DNA from: Pirellulales bacterium
GTDB lineage: Bacteria > Planctomycetota > Planctomycetia > Pirellulales > Lacipirellulaceae
Assembly (NCBI GenBank): GCA_022841705.1
Contig: JALHQZ010000002.1
Coordinates: 868,001-932,000 of the forward strand
Reading direction: 5' to 3'
DNA: 64,000 bases
The position numbers and the translations under genes are program-made. Below the pieces are notes generated by a model. It worked only from the letters and a program-made list of their open reading frames with translations, did no database searches and was not told where the DNA came from. Below, in pieces: positions 9,560 to 19,091 of the stretch; the stretch's first letter is position 1; each line of letters starts with the position of its first letter.

Positions 9560-10184
9560 CGGCGCCGGTAATGGTCGCCTGCCCGTCAGCTAGCGTCACC
9601 TGCACATTCGAGAGCCCCCGCCGGGTGTAAATTTCTTGCAGCCGCGAGACGGTTGGCTCCGGCAGCGTGGTCGTCGCCGCGATGGGGTGCTCGAACTCCA
9701 CGCTCAGCTTCACCTTCACCGGCGGGCGATTCACTTCGGGCTGACTGCCGCCCCCCTGCCCTCCGCGCTGGCCCATGCTGCGTGTGAATTGGCTCATGAA
9801 CTGCCCCGCGTTGCGATTCATCGATTGCAGGGCGCTCGCCACATCGCTCGAGTCGCTGCCGACGAACCCTGCGGCGCCACCGGTTTGACCGAAACCTTGG
9901 CCACCTCCCTGCTGTCCGAACGAGCCAAGCTCGCCCAGCCCGCCCGCGCCGAAACTGCCGGAACCCATTCCGCCGGCGCCGAATCCGGAACCCGCTCCGC
10001 CCCCGAACCCGCCGCCGGCCGAGCCAAACGTGCTCGACCCGCCCAAGCCGCCGAACCCGGCCGAGACCCCGCCGAAACTGCTGGAACCGCTCTGCGCGCC
10101 ACCCCCTCCGCCGAAGTTCTGGCCCCAAACCGTTGGAGCGGCGGCCAACAAGGCGATCGGTAGCAGCAAGATTGGGCGGAACAT
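9438..10184 (-). CDS. Exported glycine-rich protein with C-terminal BON domain
   Basis: 248 residues from the ATG at 10184, giving a signal peptide ending VWG-Q near residue 22. A long Gly/Ser/Phe-rich stretch (about 23-115, GGGGAQSG and SFGGVSAGFGG repeats) leads to a C-terminal BON-like fold (RRGLSNVQVTLADGQATITG, then RLVAALARLEPGVRTV), a phospholipid/periplasmic binding module. The last 122 nt overlap the 3' end of the opposite-strand lipoprotein gene, an unusually long convergent overlap. Codon structure is plausible in both frames: the BON fold here and the lipoprotein's disordered tail there. Confidence 0.75.
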   Translation of the reverse strand: MFRPILLLPIALLAAAPTVWGQNFGGGGGAQSGSSSFGGVSAGFGGLGGSSTFGSAGGGFGGGAGSGFGAGGMGSGSFGAGGLGELGSFGQQGGGQGFGQTGGAAGFVGSDSSDVASALQSMNRNAGQFMSQFTRSMGQRGGQGGGSQPEVNRPPVKVKLSVEFEHPIAATTTLPEPTVSRLQEIYTRRGLSNVQVTLADGQATITGAVTKPSEQRLVAALARLEPGVRTVVNQTSVVPPPSEPILPR

Positions 10185-10417
10185 AGCGAATCTCCTCTTG
10201 GCAAACTTCGACGGTTGGTCCGCGAGCGCACCAGCCAATCCCCTCGCCCCGGCGCCCGCCGAGGCGTTAGGCTAGCATAACACGCACAGAACCGCGCGTG
10301 TCAAGCTAATCGCTACAAGCGGCTATTGGCTGTTGGCTCTTGGCGATTAGCAAAACAGCCGGGGATCTACGGTCAGCGGCGTGCGGCGTCCGAACTCATT
10401 CTCACGCAGATCACAAT

Positions 10418-12286
10418 ATGAAACCTTTCTTTTCACTCGCCTCAATACTCCTCCTCACCGCGACGGCGTTCGCCCAACCCGCGGAGCGCCCCACCGCGAT
10501 GCGGCTGTTTCCCACCGAAACCGCATTCTTCGTGCGGACCAACGATGTGCGGCTGCTGCGCGAACGCTTCCTCGCCACTCAAGGGGGGAAGATGCTCCAA
10601 GACCCCGAAGTGTCGCCACTGATCGACAACCTCTACGCCGAAGCGGACAGGCTCTACACCGAAAACGCCAGCGAGAAAGTTGGCGTAGGGCTCGGCGACA
10701 TTTTACGACTCGCGCAGGGCGAAGTCGCCCTCGGCGTCGTCGCCCGACCGCGCCAGCGGCCCGAGATCATGCTGCTGGTGGACTGCGGCGATGAGTTCGG
10801 CGTGGCCGAAAAGCTGCTCGCAAAAATGGAGGAGTCGGCCGAAGCGCTTGACATCAAAGTCGCGCGCGAACAACTCACCGCCGATGAAGCACTCGTTGTC
10901 CGGCCGGCGAATGACCAGAACCGCATGGTCGGCCTCGTGCGGCGTGGCAACGTGTTCTTAGTTTCGACTAACAAGGACCTACTTGAATCAGCCCTCGCCC
11001 GCTGGGATGGCCGCCCCGTGCCGCCCCCGACGGAACCGCCCACGACACCGGCCGGCGCCAAGAACCCTCCGCCGCCACTATTTCAAACCTCGCTCGCCGA
11101 GAACGAGCGCTTCGCGGCGATCATGCAAGAGGTGCTCGTCGAACGTCGCGAACCACCCCAACTCCTCGGCTTTGTGGCGCCGATTGAACTGATTCGCAGC
11201 ATCTTCGCCAAGAACACCGGCGCCACGATTGCGCTCGCCACGCTGCCGGCGCTCGGGCTCGATGGCCTGCACGGCATCGGCGGCGCCAGTTGGTACGCCA
11301 CCGAAGAATGGGATGGCCTGACGCGGGCTCACTTGCTCCTGGAAAACCCCCGCGCGGGTGTATTAAAAGTCGTGCGGTTCGAACAGGGCGATTACACTCC
11401 GCCGACTTGGGTAGCGGCCAGCAACGAATCGCTCATAACCACCTTTGTAAATACCCCGCGGATGCTCGACGACATCTGCCTGGTTGTCGATAAGTTCCGC
11501 CACGAAGGTTATTTGCGCGAAGCAATTGCCGGCAACATCTCCAAAAACATCGGCATCGACTTCGAGCAGGAGTTTTTGCTGGGCCTCGCCGGGCGGATCG
11601 ACATCGCCACCGGCTACACCGATAACCCTCAGCTTTGGCGCGGCGGGGCCGTGCGCGGGTTTTCGCTCACTGATCCGGCTGCGATGCAAGGGACGCTCGA
11701 CAAACTCGCGGCCAAGTTTCCCAATGAAATGCGGCCCGCCAGTCACGGCGAAGTGAACTACTTCCGGCTCGGCCCCGACCGCAGCCAAGAAGAACCGCCC
11801 GAAGAGAATCGCGAAGAATGGGAACGCCGCCAAGAACGACGGCGGCTGTTTACCCCCGCGGCGGGGATCGTCGGCGATTCGCTGCTCGTCACGGAAACCG
11901 AAGAACTGCTGCACTACGCGATCGCCGCCCACCAAGGAACCGCCCCGCGCTTAGCCGATGCGATTGGATATAAGCTAATCGCCAGCCGGATCGAACGACT
12001 CGCCGCCGGCCAGCAAAGCGCGGGGGCTCTTTACACGGATCCCAGCGTCGGCGCGCGGCACTGGCTCGCCGTCGCAGATTCGTCGGAATTGCAGGAACTG
12101 TTGGAGCGCAATATTACCGAGGATGAGGACTCCCCCTGGAAGTCGTCGTTGCGGGACGCCCTCGGCGGTGCATCCCTGCCCAGCGATGAAACGGTGCTCA
12201 AGTACCTGGCCCCCAGCGGAGGGGTCGTCTACGACACCGACAACGGGTTTCACATCATTCTATTCTCCTTCCGCCGCGAGGAGTGA
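10418..12286 (+). CDS. Large exported protein of unknown function
   Basis: 622 residues from the ATG at 10418, with a signal peptide (FFSLASILLLTATAFAQ). The body contains an N-terminal segment on avoidance or loss by mass (MRLFPTETAFFVRTNDVRLL) and alternating strands and helices up to a charged EEPPEENREEWERRQERR patch near residue 475. It resembles the large periplasmic proteins of unknown role (DUF3352-like) common in planctomycetes; no catalytic motif seen. It has its own upstream region of about 230 bp shared with the divergent BON gene. Confidence 0.65.
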   Translation: MKPFFSLASILLLTATAFAQPAERPTAMRLFPTETAFFVRTNDVRLLRERFLATQGGKMLQDPEVSPLIDNLYAEADRLYTENASEKVGVGLGDILRLAQGEVALGVVARPRQRPEIMLLVDCGDEFGVAEKLLAKMEESAEALDIKVAREQLTADEALVVRPANDQNRMVGLVRRGNVFLVSTNKDLLESALARWDGRPVPPPTEPPTTPAGAKNPPPPLFQTSLAENERFAAIMQEVLVERREPPQLLGFVAPIELIRSIFAKNTGATIALATLPALGLDGLHGIGGASWYATEEWDGLTRAHLLLENPRAGVLKVVRFEQGDYTPPTWVAASNESLITTFVNTPRMLDDICLVVDKFRHEGYLREAIAGNISKNIGIDFEQEFLLGLAGRIDIATGYTDNPQLWRGGAVRGFSLTDPAAMQGTLDKLAAKFPNEMRPASHGEVNYFRLGPDRSQEEPPEENREEWERRQERRRLFTPAAGIVGDSLLVTETEELLHYAIAAHQGTAPRLADAIGYKLIASRIERLAAGQQSAGALYTDPSVGARHWLAVADSSELQELLERNITEDEDSPWKSSLRDALGGASLPSDETVLKYLAPSGGVVYDTDNGFHIILFSFRREE

Positions 12287-12881
12287 CCTGGTCGTTTTGC
12301 GACCACCTTCCTCTTGCGCGCAAACTGAACTGGCAAGCGGCTTTGCAGCCTAAACTCCCTGGCCGCTGACGTTTCGCAAGAAATCGTGCACAACGAACTT
12401 CTCGGGGCAATTTTGCCGGCAATGTGGCGCTTGTGGCGCTGGTCTTGTCCCGTGTGTGGCTAACTTTTGTACACCCGCGTTCCTCGGAGAATCACGCATG
12501 GTCTCTGTGCGCTCAACCTGCGCTGTGGCGATCCGCAGCGACCTTGTGGGAACCCGCTGCGGGTTGCAGAAACTCCGCTCAGCTTTTTTGCGAGTCATTC
12601 CGTAGGATCCGATAAGTGGCAAGCCGGAACAGCTTTGTCACTTTCGCTGAAGGATACTCAGCCCGAAGCGTCTGTTGCTCAACTGGTTGAAGGGCAAGCC
12701 ACCCCGCATGACTTGCGGCGAATTGGGTGGCACTGTTGCAGACGTGTTGCAGTACGTTATGGAAACCAGTCCCGTGGCAATCACCTTTATGGAACAACTC
12801 GCTAATTGCCAAGGTTTGGCACGTCACCTGCGGGGTACGACCGTAGATGACTTCCCCTATTTTGAAGAAGAGGCCCCTGCG
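12287..12881. other. Intergenic region without a convincing gene
   Basis: 595 bp. An in-frame open extension of the response regulator reaches back to 12675, but its translation has no domain and lacks a good ribosome site. Short repeats such as TGTGGCGCTTGTGGCGCTGG occur near 12424. No RNA gene seen. Confidence 0.4.
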
Positions 12882-13523
12882 ATGACCCAGGCTCCCAACG
12901 CGACTCTCAAACACACCGGCGCCGTGCATGTGGTGGACGACGACGACCACAGCCGCGATGCGCTGGTGGAACTCTTCCGCTCGCACAACTGCCCCGCGCA
13001 CGGATACCGCTCGGCAGAAGATTTTCTGCAAAGTTACCAGCCAGGCCAAACCGCATGCCTGCTGGTCGACGAACGACTACCCGGAATGCGGGGCAGCGAA
13101 CTGTTGCGCAAACTCAATCAAGATGGCATTCAGTTGCCGGCCGTGTTTGTGACCGCGTTTGCCAACACGCCGCTGACGGTTGACGCAATGCAGCACGGCG
13201 CCGTGACAGTACTTGATAAGCCGTGCAGCGATTCGCAACTCGCCGCCGCGGTGGATAATGCGCTGCGGATTTCCCAAGGAATCAGCGCGAAAATGGCCGC
13301 CCGTAAAGCGGCGCGGGAGCGACTCGAAGCGCTCACTCCCCAGGAACGACAAGTGCTTGAGATGGTGCTCGAGGGCACTCCCAACAAGCAAATCGCCAAG
13401 CAACTCAGCGTGTGCGTCCGCACGGTGGAAGCCCGTCGCAGCCGCGTGTACCAGACGATGGAAGTCACCTCCGTCGCCGAACTGGTGCGTCAGTGCGTCA
13501 GCGCCGGTTTGATCGAAGGTTAG
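12882..13523 (+). CDS. FixJ/NarL-type response regulator
   Basis: 213 residues from the ATG at 12882 behind a purine-rich GAAGAAGAGG. The receiver domain (about 12-130) has the acidic cluster VVDDDD, phosphoacceptor D63 in LLVDERLPG, the switch Thr in VFVTAF and the Lys in VLDKP. The C-terminal LuxR-type HTH (about 148-205) reads LTPQERQVLEMVLEGTPNKQ followed by VRTVEARRSRVYQTM. It activates transcription when phosphorylated by a histidine kinase. No kinase is adjacent, so it is an orphan here. A strong terminator follows. Confidence 0.88.
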   Translation: MTQAPNATLKHTGAVHVVDDDDHSRDALVELFRSHNCPAHGYRSAEDFLQSYQPGQTACLLVDERLPGMRGSELLRKLNQDGIQLPAVFVTAFANTPLTVDAMQHGAVTVLDKPCSDSQLAAAVDNALRISQGISAKMAARKAARERLEALTPQERQVLEMVLEGTPNKQIAKQLSVCVRTVEARRSRVYQTMEVTSVAELVRQCVSAGLIEG

Positions 13524-13575
13524 CGCCTGTTAGCCGCGGGGCTCGCCCCCGCGCGTTTTTAGGGCAACGATTATC

Positions 13576-13612
13576 AACCCCCGCCGCAGAGTCCTCTACG
13601 GCGGGGGTTTTT
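13576..13612 (+). terminator. Rho-independent terminator after the response regulator
   Basis: GC-rich stem CCCCCGCCG / CGGCGGGGG, extended by AGAG/CTCT around a short loop, followed by TTTTT. A classical intrinsic terminator. Confidence 0.85.
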
Positions 13613-13911
13613 CGCGCTGCGGAAAAACGCATGATCCACTGCACAAGCTTAAATCCCTCGGCAAAATGCGGCGTTCATGACGCACACGGCGCACCCCCGC
13701 AAAGTCCCCGCACGCCATCCCCTCGACACAATCGGCGCACGGGTCGTAGAATCCCCCCTCGCAGAACAGAGAGTTGCCCCGCAGTTCTTTGTTCGCCGCT
13801 CCGCCGGAGCGCCGTTTAGCGCGCACAATAGGGCAACGAAGGTTGCCTTGATCGTAATCGCAAACGGCTTTTCTGCACGAGCGGCAATTCTTTCCTTGAC
13901 CAATTAACGAT

Positions 13912-14877
13912 ATGAATGCTCGCCCTGACGAGCAGCTGCTGGCGACTGCCCTCGGGCGCTCGGCAAGCGAACTCGCGATTGCAAGACCAGCGCCTGGCCG
14001 CGCCGGCTGCCAAGCTTCCCCCCTCGCGACCGCCGCGGCCACCGCTGCGCTTGTGGTGGCGGAGCCGATCGGCGCTGCTCCGATGAGAACGGGGCAAGGC
14101 CAATCGCTCAGCGAAGTGATGTTGGGCGGATTGCGCTGGCTAGCGCGCACACAGAATCCGGATGGGGGCTGGGGAGAGTGCGTCGGCGCGCCCTCGTGCC
14201 GAATTGCAACTTCGCTGGCCCGCGTTTGCTTTCAGCTTACCGGTGTGCCGGCCAAGTTTGCGGACCTCGAACCGCGGGCCGATGCGTACCTCGCTGCCGC
14301 GGGCGGGTGGCGCTGGTTACGAAAAGGGGAATCGTGCAGCGGGTACCCTTCCGCGGCCATTGCGCCGTTCGCCGCTGCTTCAGGACTGATTCCGTGGCGC
14401 CGCACGCCGGCCGGTTGGCGGCATTCGCTGCGGCGGCTTGTGAGCGCACTTCGCGGTCAGCGGATCCAACTCGATGTCGAGGAGCGAGTCGCCCAAGCCG
14501 CGCTAGAACTGGCGCGCCAGCGCCAAGTCTGCCGCAACCCCGCCCGCCGCACTGTGACCGCAGTACTCAGTTCGCTACGGTTCCGCTATCTCGCTACGCA
14601 GCAGTCAGCAAGTGGCGGCTTCTTCGATTCGATCCCACTTACTTCTTGCGTGGTGCTTTGCTTAGCATCAGCGGGGCTAGCCGATCACCCGCTCACCCGC
14701 CGCGCGATGGAGTTCCTTATCGCTCATCTGCGCAGCGATGGCGCTTGGCCATTGACGGCGTCGCTCGCCGCACGACATTCACGAATGTTGCTCACCTACT
14801 CGCCGTCCACGCCGGCGATCAACTCCGCGCTGTTCGACACGGTCGTCGATCTGCCGCAAGTCACTATGAAGACTTAA
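13912..14877 (+). CDS. Squalene/prenyl cyclase-like repeat protein
   Basis: 321 residues. QW-type motifs of the terpene cyclase/prenyltransferase alpha-alpha barrel are visible: RTQNPDGGWGE near residue 83 and AHLRSDGAWPL near 277, with SASGGFFDSIPLTSCVVLCL between. This is about half the length of squalene-hopene cyclase (about 630-700), and the DxDD catalytic motif is not seen, so catalytic function is doubtful. Planctomycetes have many such short cyclase-repeat proteins. The preceding 388 bp hold the terminator and no gene. Confidence 0.6.
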   Translation: MNARPDEQLLATALGRSASELAIARPAPGRAGCQASPLATAAATAALVVAEPIGAAPMRTGQGQSLSEVMLGGLRWLARTQNPDGGWGECVGAPSCRIATSLARVCFQLTGVPAKFADLEPRADAYLAAAGGWRWLRKGESCSGYPSAAIAPFAAASGLIPWRRTPAGWRHSLRRLVSALRGQRIQLDVEERVAQAALELARQRQVCRNPARRTVTAVLSSLRFRYLATQQSASGGFFDSIPLTSCVVLCLASAGLADHPLTRRAMEFLIAHLRSDGAWPLTASLAARHSRMLLTYSPSTPAINSALFDTVVDLPQVTMKT

Positions 14878-15066
14878 ATCGGTACGGTCGTGCAGGTAAG
14901 TGTCGCCTCCGCATCGGGCAATTTCTCACCCATGGAGCGGCCTTCCGCAGGCCTCTGGCTGGTCCAGGCGGAGGGAGCAGCGTAGGGTAATGCGAGCCGT
15001 GGTATCAGCTCGGGCGCTATCCCCACCCCGGCTGAGGGCATGGTTCCCCAACGAGCCGCATCAACC

Positions 15067-15645
15067 ATGCGCCACACGATGCCCGACCCGCTGGAACTTA
15101 CCGCTGCCGAAAGTGCTGCCCATCGCGAGGAGCTAGCGGATTTAGTGGCACGACTCGGCTACTCGCTCCCCGAAATCGGCGAATTCGAGCCCGTCGCCGC
15201 CAGCGTGCTGCCGCTGGAGTACCAGGTTCTGCTGGTTCATCACGACCACATGACCGTCGCCGTGGAGGCGTTTCACGACAGCCACGTTGATGTCCAGGTG
15301 CTTCAAACCGCCGTGGCGGAAAACCGCTACACCCGGAGCAGTTTGCTGACTCGCCGCGACACGGGCGCCCTCCTACAATTCGGCGTGGTGAGTATCCGGC
15401 TCGACGCCCTACCGGCCGCGGTTCGTGAAGCGTTCATCGACCGGGCCGTCCCGCTTGGTCGGGCGCTCATTCGTCATAACGTGTTGCGAGAAGTGGAGTT
15501 ACGCGCCCTGTGGCGGATCATGCCCGGGCCTAGACTACAGGAAGAACTTGGCGTTCCCGCGAGCATGTCCATCTTCGGCCGCACGGCGGCGATTACCGTT
15601 AATAACCAGCCTGCGGTGGAAGTTTTGGAGATTGTGCGGTTATAG
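15067..15645 (+). CDS. Chorismate-lyase-like (UbiC/DUF98-type) protein
   Basis: 192 residues from the ATG at 15067 (ATG at 15079 also possible). The C-terminal half has the signature of the chorismate pyruvate-lyase fold: PLGRALIRHNVLREVELRAL, then a SIFGRTAAITVNNQPAVEVLEI strand pair, like the glycine-Arg-R region of UbiC-type proteins. Such proteins remove pyruvate from chorismate to make 4-hydroxybenzoate. The N-terminal half is poorly conserved, so the substrate is not assured. Free-standing gene. Confidence 0.5.
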   Translation: MRHTMPDPLELTAAESAAHREELADLVARLGYSLPEIGEFEPVAASVLPLEYQVLLVHHDHMTVAVEAFHDSHVDVQVLQTAVAENRYTRSSLLTRRDTGALLQFGVVSIRLDALPAAVREAFIDRAVPLGRALIRHNVLREVELRALWRIMPGPRLQEELGVPASMSIFGRTAAITVNNQPAVEVLEIVRL

Positions 15646-15793
15646 TAAGACTATCCGCTGAAATGGCCCTCCGGCCATTACATTCGTTGCCCGCTGAAGG
15701 TTTGCTCGTGAACTGTCATCGAATCTACCCGTGCTTCCCGGCTCCGGATTCTTGGATCGACTTTCACCTATCACCTTTGAGGCTTCTTTATCA

Positions 15794-16540
15794 ATGCGTT
15801 CGATCTTTGCGGTTTTTATGGTGGCGATTTTCACGGTAGTTGGAAATCCGGCGGTCGGCCAGACGGTTCGGTTCCAAACAAATGCTGGCTCCTTCGATTT
15901 GCTTCTCAATCCAACCAACAACCCAAATCTGCAGCCGCTTGTCGAAAACATGCTGGCGTATGTGAACTCAGGCAGGTACGCCAATACGCTAGTGAATCGA
16001 GCTGCCGAAGATTTTGTCTTGCAAATGGGCGTCTTTAAGACTAACTCCGTACTGCTTTCCGAAATTCCTATCAACGGCTTCACGCAGATCGATCATTTCA
16101 GTCCAGTGATCGTTGACACAAACAACGATGGATCTGTCGACTTCAGCACTGCGGGCCTGACGAATGTTCGTGGAGCGGTTTCCTTGGCGCTATCAGCGGG
16201 CAATGCCAACAGCGGCACTTCGAGCTTTTTCGTCAACATCAAGGACAATTCATTCCTCGACAATCAAGGGTTCGTACCCTTCGCCACAGTTGTGAACATG
16301 GCGCCAATTGATGCAATCATGGCGTTAAATCAGGCGGACATCAGTCCCTCGGTTGGTCAGCCAGGGTCTCTCGCTTACATCGACGTCCCCCTCTCCAGCC
16401 CGGGCAACCTGGTCGTCATTCAAAACGCTATCATTATCGTTCCCGAGCCGAAGTCAGTTGCTCTGATCATCCCGGTGTTGGCTGCATTCGCTGTCGCCTA
16501 TAGTTCCAAGCGGAAACGACATCAAAACGACATGGCTTAA
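15794..16540 (+). CDS. Exported cyclophilin-type peptidyl-prolyl isomerase with PEP-CTERM tail
   Basis: 248 residues from the ATG at 15794. A signal peptide (FAVFMVAIFTVVGNPAVGQ) precedes a cyclophilin-like domain: VRFQTNAGSFDLLL, a NRAAEDFVLQMG core, then SLALSAGNANSGTSSFFVN (the family GxxNSGxSQFFI region) and FVPFATVV. Downstream is a PEP-CTERM sorting tail: VPEPKSVAL, hydrophobic helix, then KRKRH. The active-site Arg and Gln of cyclophilin A are only partly preserved, so activity is uncertain. It is probably surface sorted by the exosortase system. Confidence 0.8.
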   Translation: MRSIFAVFMVAIFTVVGNPAVGQTVRFQTNAGSFDLLLNPTNNPNLQPLVENMLAYVNSGRYANTLVNRAAEDFVLQMGVFKTNSVLLSEIPINGFTQIDHFSPVIVDTNNDGSVDFSTAGLTNVRGAVSLALSAGNANSGTSSFFVNIKDNSFLDNQGFVPFATVVNMAPIDAIMALNQADISPSVGQPGSLAYIDVPLSSPGNLVVIQNAIIIVPEPKSVALIIPVLAAFAVAYSSKRKRHQNDMA

Positions 16541-16565
16541 CTTAACTAACGCCTACCAACCAATC

Positions 16566-17843
16566 ATGCTCAATCCCTCCTACGACTGCATCGTCATCGG
16601 CGGTGGCCCCGCCGGTTCAACGGCCGCCGCGCTCGTTGCGGAGGCTGGGTTCTCCACACTACTGGTGGAACGCGAAACCCATCCCCGGCCGCACGTGGGC
16701 GAATCGCTCATGCCGGAGAGCTATTGGGTCTTCGAGCGGCTCGGCGTGCTCGAAGAGCTGGACCGAATGAAATCGTTCGCCAAGAAGGTGGGCGTGCAGT
16801 TTGTGAACAACACGGGGCGCGAATCGCAGCCCTTCTTCTTCCGTTCGCACGACCCCCGCCCGTGTTCGGAAACGTGGCACGTGCTGCGCAGCGAGTTCGA
16901 TCAACTGCTGTTCAACAACGCCGCGAAGAAAGGGGCGACCTGCATCGACAACACCCGCGTGCTGGACGTTCACCTGACGGGCGATCGCGCGACCGGCGTC
17001 TCGCTGCAAACGGCCGATGGTCCCCTGCAAAATATTTCGGCCCAGGTGATCATCGACGCCACCGGCCAACACTCACTCATCGCCAACAAACTGGGGCTCA
17101 AAAAGGTTAACCCCGAACTCAAGAAGGCAGCCATCTGGCGCCATTACCGCGGCGCGAAGCGGGATGAATCGGGCGGTGGCGTAAAGACGCTGGTCATGCA
17201 CACCACCGACGCCAAGTGCTGGTTCTGGTACATCCCGCAGGGGAACGACTTGGTGAGCGTCGGGCTCGTTGGCAATCACGAATTTCTGCTGAAGGGTCGC
17301 GGTACGCCGGAAGAAACGTTCGAGGAAGAGCTCGCCAAGTGCCACGGCGCCAAAGTCCGCGTGAAGGACGCCGAGCCCTGCGATGACCTCCGCGTGGTGA
17401 AAGAGTTTTCTTACACGACCACGCGCTCCGCCGGCGACGGCTGGACGCTCGTTGGTGATGCGTGGGGTTTCATCGATCCCGTATATTCATCGGGCGTGTA
17501 CTTCGCGCTGCAGAGCGCAATGATGGGCGCTGACTCTGTGATCGCCGCACTGAAATCGGGCGACACCTCCGCCGCAAAAGTCGGCGCGTGGGTCGAAGAG
17601 TTCTCAACCGCCACGCGCTGGGTTCGCAAACTCGTGAACGCCTTCTATTCGGGCCGCTTCCGCGTTGGCAAGTTTGTGATGGAACATCCCGAACACGCAG
17701 CGGGGCTGACGGACCTCTTGATCGGCCGCATCTTCGGCCCCAACACCGGCAAGATTTTCGACGACCTCGAGCCGTGGATGGAGCAGATGGACCCGATGTC
17801 CGATGTAGAAGTCGAAGTCGCTGGAGCGCCCGTGCTGGCGTAG
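16566..17843 (+). CDS. FAD-dependent oxidoreductase (halogenase/geranylgeranyl-reductase superfamily)
   Basis: 425 residues. N-terminal Rossmann FAD site GGGPAGSTAAALVAEAG at residues 11-27, then ERETHPRPHVGESLMPES (the GxS motif of flavin-dependent halogenase-like proteins), and a second FAD motif GDAWGFIDPVYSSG near 299. The Lys and WxWxIP motif of true tryptophan halogenases is not evident, though WFWYIPQG is present. It could reduce an isoprenoid or modify an aromatic substrate; the substrate is unknown. Confidence 0.8.
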   Translation: MLNPSYDCIVIGGGPAGSTAAALVAEAGFSTLLVERETHPRPHVGESLMPESYWVFERLGVLEELDRMKSFAKKVGVQFVNNTGRESQPFFFRSHDPRPCSETWHVLRSEFDQLLFNNAAKKGATCIDNTRVLDVHLTGDRATGVSLQTADGPLQNISAQVIIDATGQHSLIANKLGLKKVNPELKKAAIWRHYRGAKRDESGGGVKTLVMHTTDAKCWFWYIPQGNDLVSVGLVGNHEFLLKGRGTPEETFEEELAKCHGAKVRVKDAEPCDDLRVVKEFSYTTTRSAGDGWTLVGDAWGFIDPVYSSGVYFALQSAMMGADSVIAALKSGDTSAAKVGAWVEEFSTATRWVRKLVNAFYSGRFRVGKFVMEHPEHAAGLTDLLIGRIFGPNTGKIFDDLEPWMEQMDPMSDVEVEVAGAPVLA

Positions 17844-17917
17844 TCCTCCCGCTAAATTGCGATCGCAGCCTGAGCTGTCCCTGATTGAGCGTCCCTTGCC
17901 ATTGACCCATCACAGTT

Positions 17918-19003
17918 ATGCGCAGTTCAAAAAGGAGATTGCTTGCGGTCGTGCTTCTGCTGCCGTTGAGCTTCGGTAGTGGCTCTGTTCTCGCCGACGA
18001 TCCAGCGGCAACGGCATTCGTTCCGCAGACGTTGCTCCAGCTCATTCATGCGCCAGAAGTTCAAAAAGAGTTGGGGTTACAACCAGAGGACGAAAAGTTG
18101 CTCGCCATGTTGCGAGAGATCGATGCCCCATGGTGGCGGAGCCGAAACCTGCCAGCCGACGAGCAGCAAGGGGTGGTCGCTGAGCTGGAGAAGCAATTCC
18201 TTGCGCGCCTCAAGGGTGTGCTGACTGCCGATCAAATCAAGCGTCTGCGACAGCTTGAAGCGCAGTCGCAAGGAACGCGTGCGATCCTGCGGACAGGAAT
18301 CGCGAAAGCCATCGGTCTGAATGAGAAGCAGAGGCAAGCGCTCCAAAAAATCTGCTCGGAGACAGACCGAGTTGCTCGTAAGCTGCAGTCGAACCCGGAC
18401 GATCGCTCAGCCATTGAGCAGGAACTTGCAACCGCGCGTGATGCCGAACAGCAGAAGGTGAATGAACTGCTGGATGCCTCTCACCGCGTGGCGCTCGGTC
18501 GGCTCATTGGCAAGCCCTTCGATACGACCAGCCTCAAGCGAATTTATCCTCTGGCGCCGGAACTAATCGATTCGGGTGAATGGACAGGAGGTACGCCAAC
18601 CACGCTCGCCGACCATCGAGGCAAGGTGGTGCTGGTCCATTTCTATGCGTTTCAGTGCCACAACTGTGTGGCCAACTTCGATCACTACAATCGTTGGCAA
18701 CAGGAGTGGGCCGATCAAGGGGTGACGGTCATTGGAATCCAAACGCCTGAGACCACTGCGGAACGTGACGTGACCCTGGTTAGAATCGCGGCGAAGGAAA
18801 AAGGATTTGAGTTTCCCGTGCTGATCGATCTCTACAGCAAGAACTGGGAAGCTTGGGGCAACACCATGTGGCCGACCGTCTATGTTGTCGACAAGAACGG
18901 TTACATCCGTTCGTGGTGGCAAGGCGAGCTTAATTGGCAGGGAGCGACCGGTGACAAGACGATCGAGCAGATGGTCGCCCAACTCCAATCGGAATCGCCG
19001 TAG
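17918..19003 (+). CDS. Exported TlpA/ResA-like thioredoxin-fold protein
   Basis: 361 residues with a signal peptide (LLAVVLLLPLSFGSGSVLA). Residues about 35-195 form a helical, Glu/Gln-rich region like planctomycete stress domains. The C-terminal part (about 198-360) is a thioredoxin/AhpC-TSA fold with active site CHNC at 247-250 and cis-Pro in MWPTVYVVD. Likely a periplasmic disulfide reductase or oxidoreductase. Confidence 0.82.
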   Translation: MRSSKRRLLAVVLLLPLSFGSGSVLADDPAATAFVPQTLLQLIHAPEVQKELGLQPEDEKLLAMLREIDAPWWRSRNLPADEQQGVVAELEKQFLARLKGVLTADQIKRLRQLEAQSQGTRAILRTGIAKAIGLNEKQRQALQKICSETDRVARKLQSNPDDRSAIEQELATARDAEQQKVNELLDASHRVALGRLIGKPFDTTSLKRIYPLAPELIDSGEWTGGTPTTLADHRGKVVLVHFYAFQCHNCVANFDHYNRWQQEWADQGVTVIGIQTPETTAERDVTLVRIAAKEKGFEFPVLIDLYSKNWEAWGNTMWPTVYVVDKNGYIRSWWQGELNWQGATGDKTIEQMVAQLQSESP

Positions 19004-19091
19004 TGCGGAAGACGGAATGCGGAAGGCGGAATCAAGTGCTAGAATGGGCTCGACGTGATTCCGCACTCCACCCTCCCATTTCCGCCTTCCC

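Noticed and set aside
9586..10163. Antisense and shifted frames over the glycine-rich gene
   Set aside because: They arise from the repetitive GC-rich codons of the real BON-domain gene.
12675..12881. N-terminal extension of the response regulator
   Set aside because: No domain, no ribosome site, and the receiver domain starts normally after the ATG at 12882.
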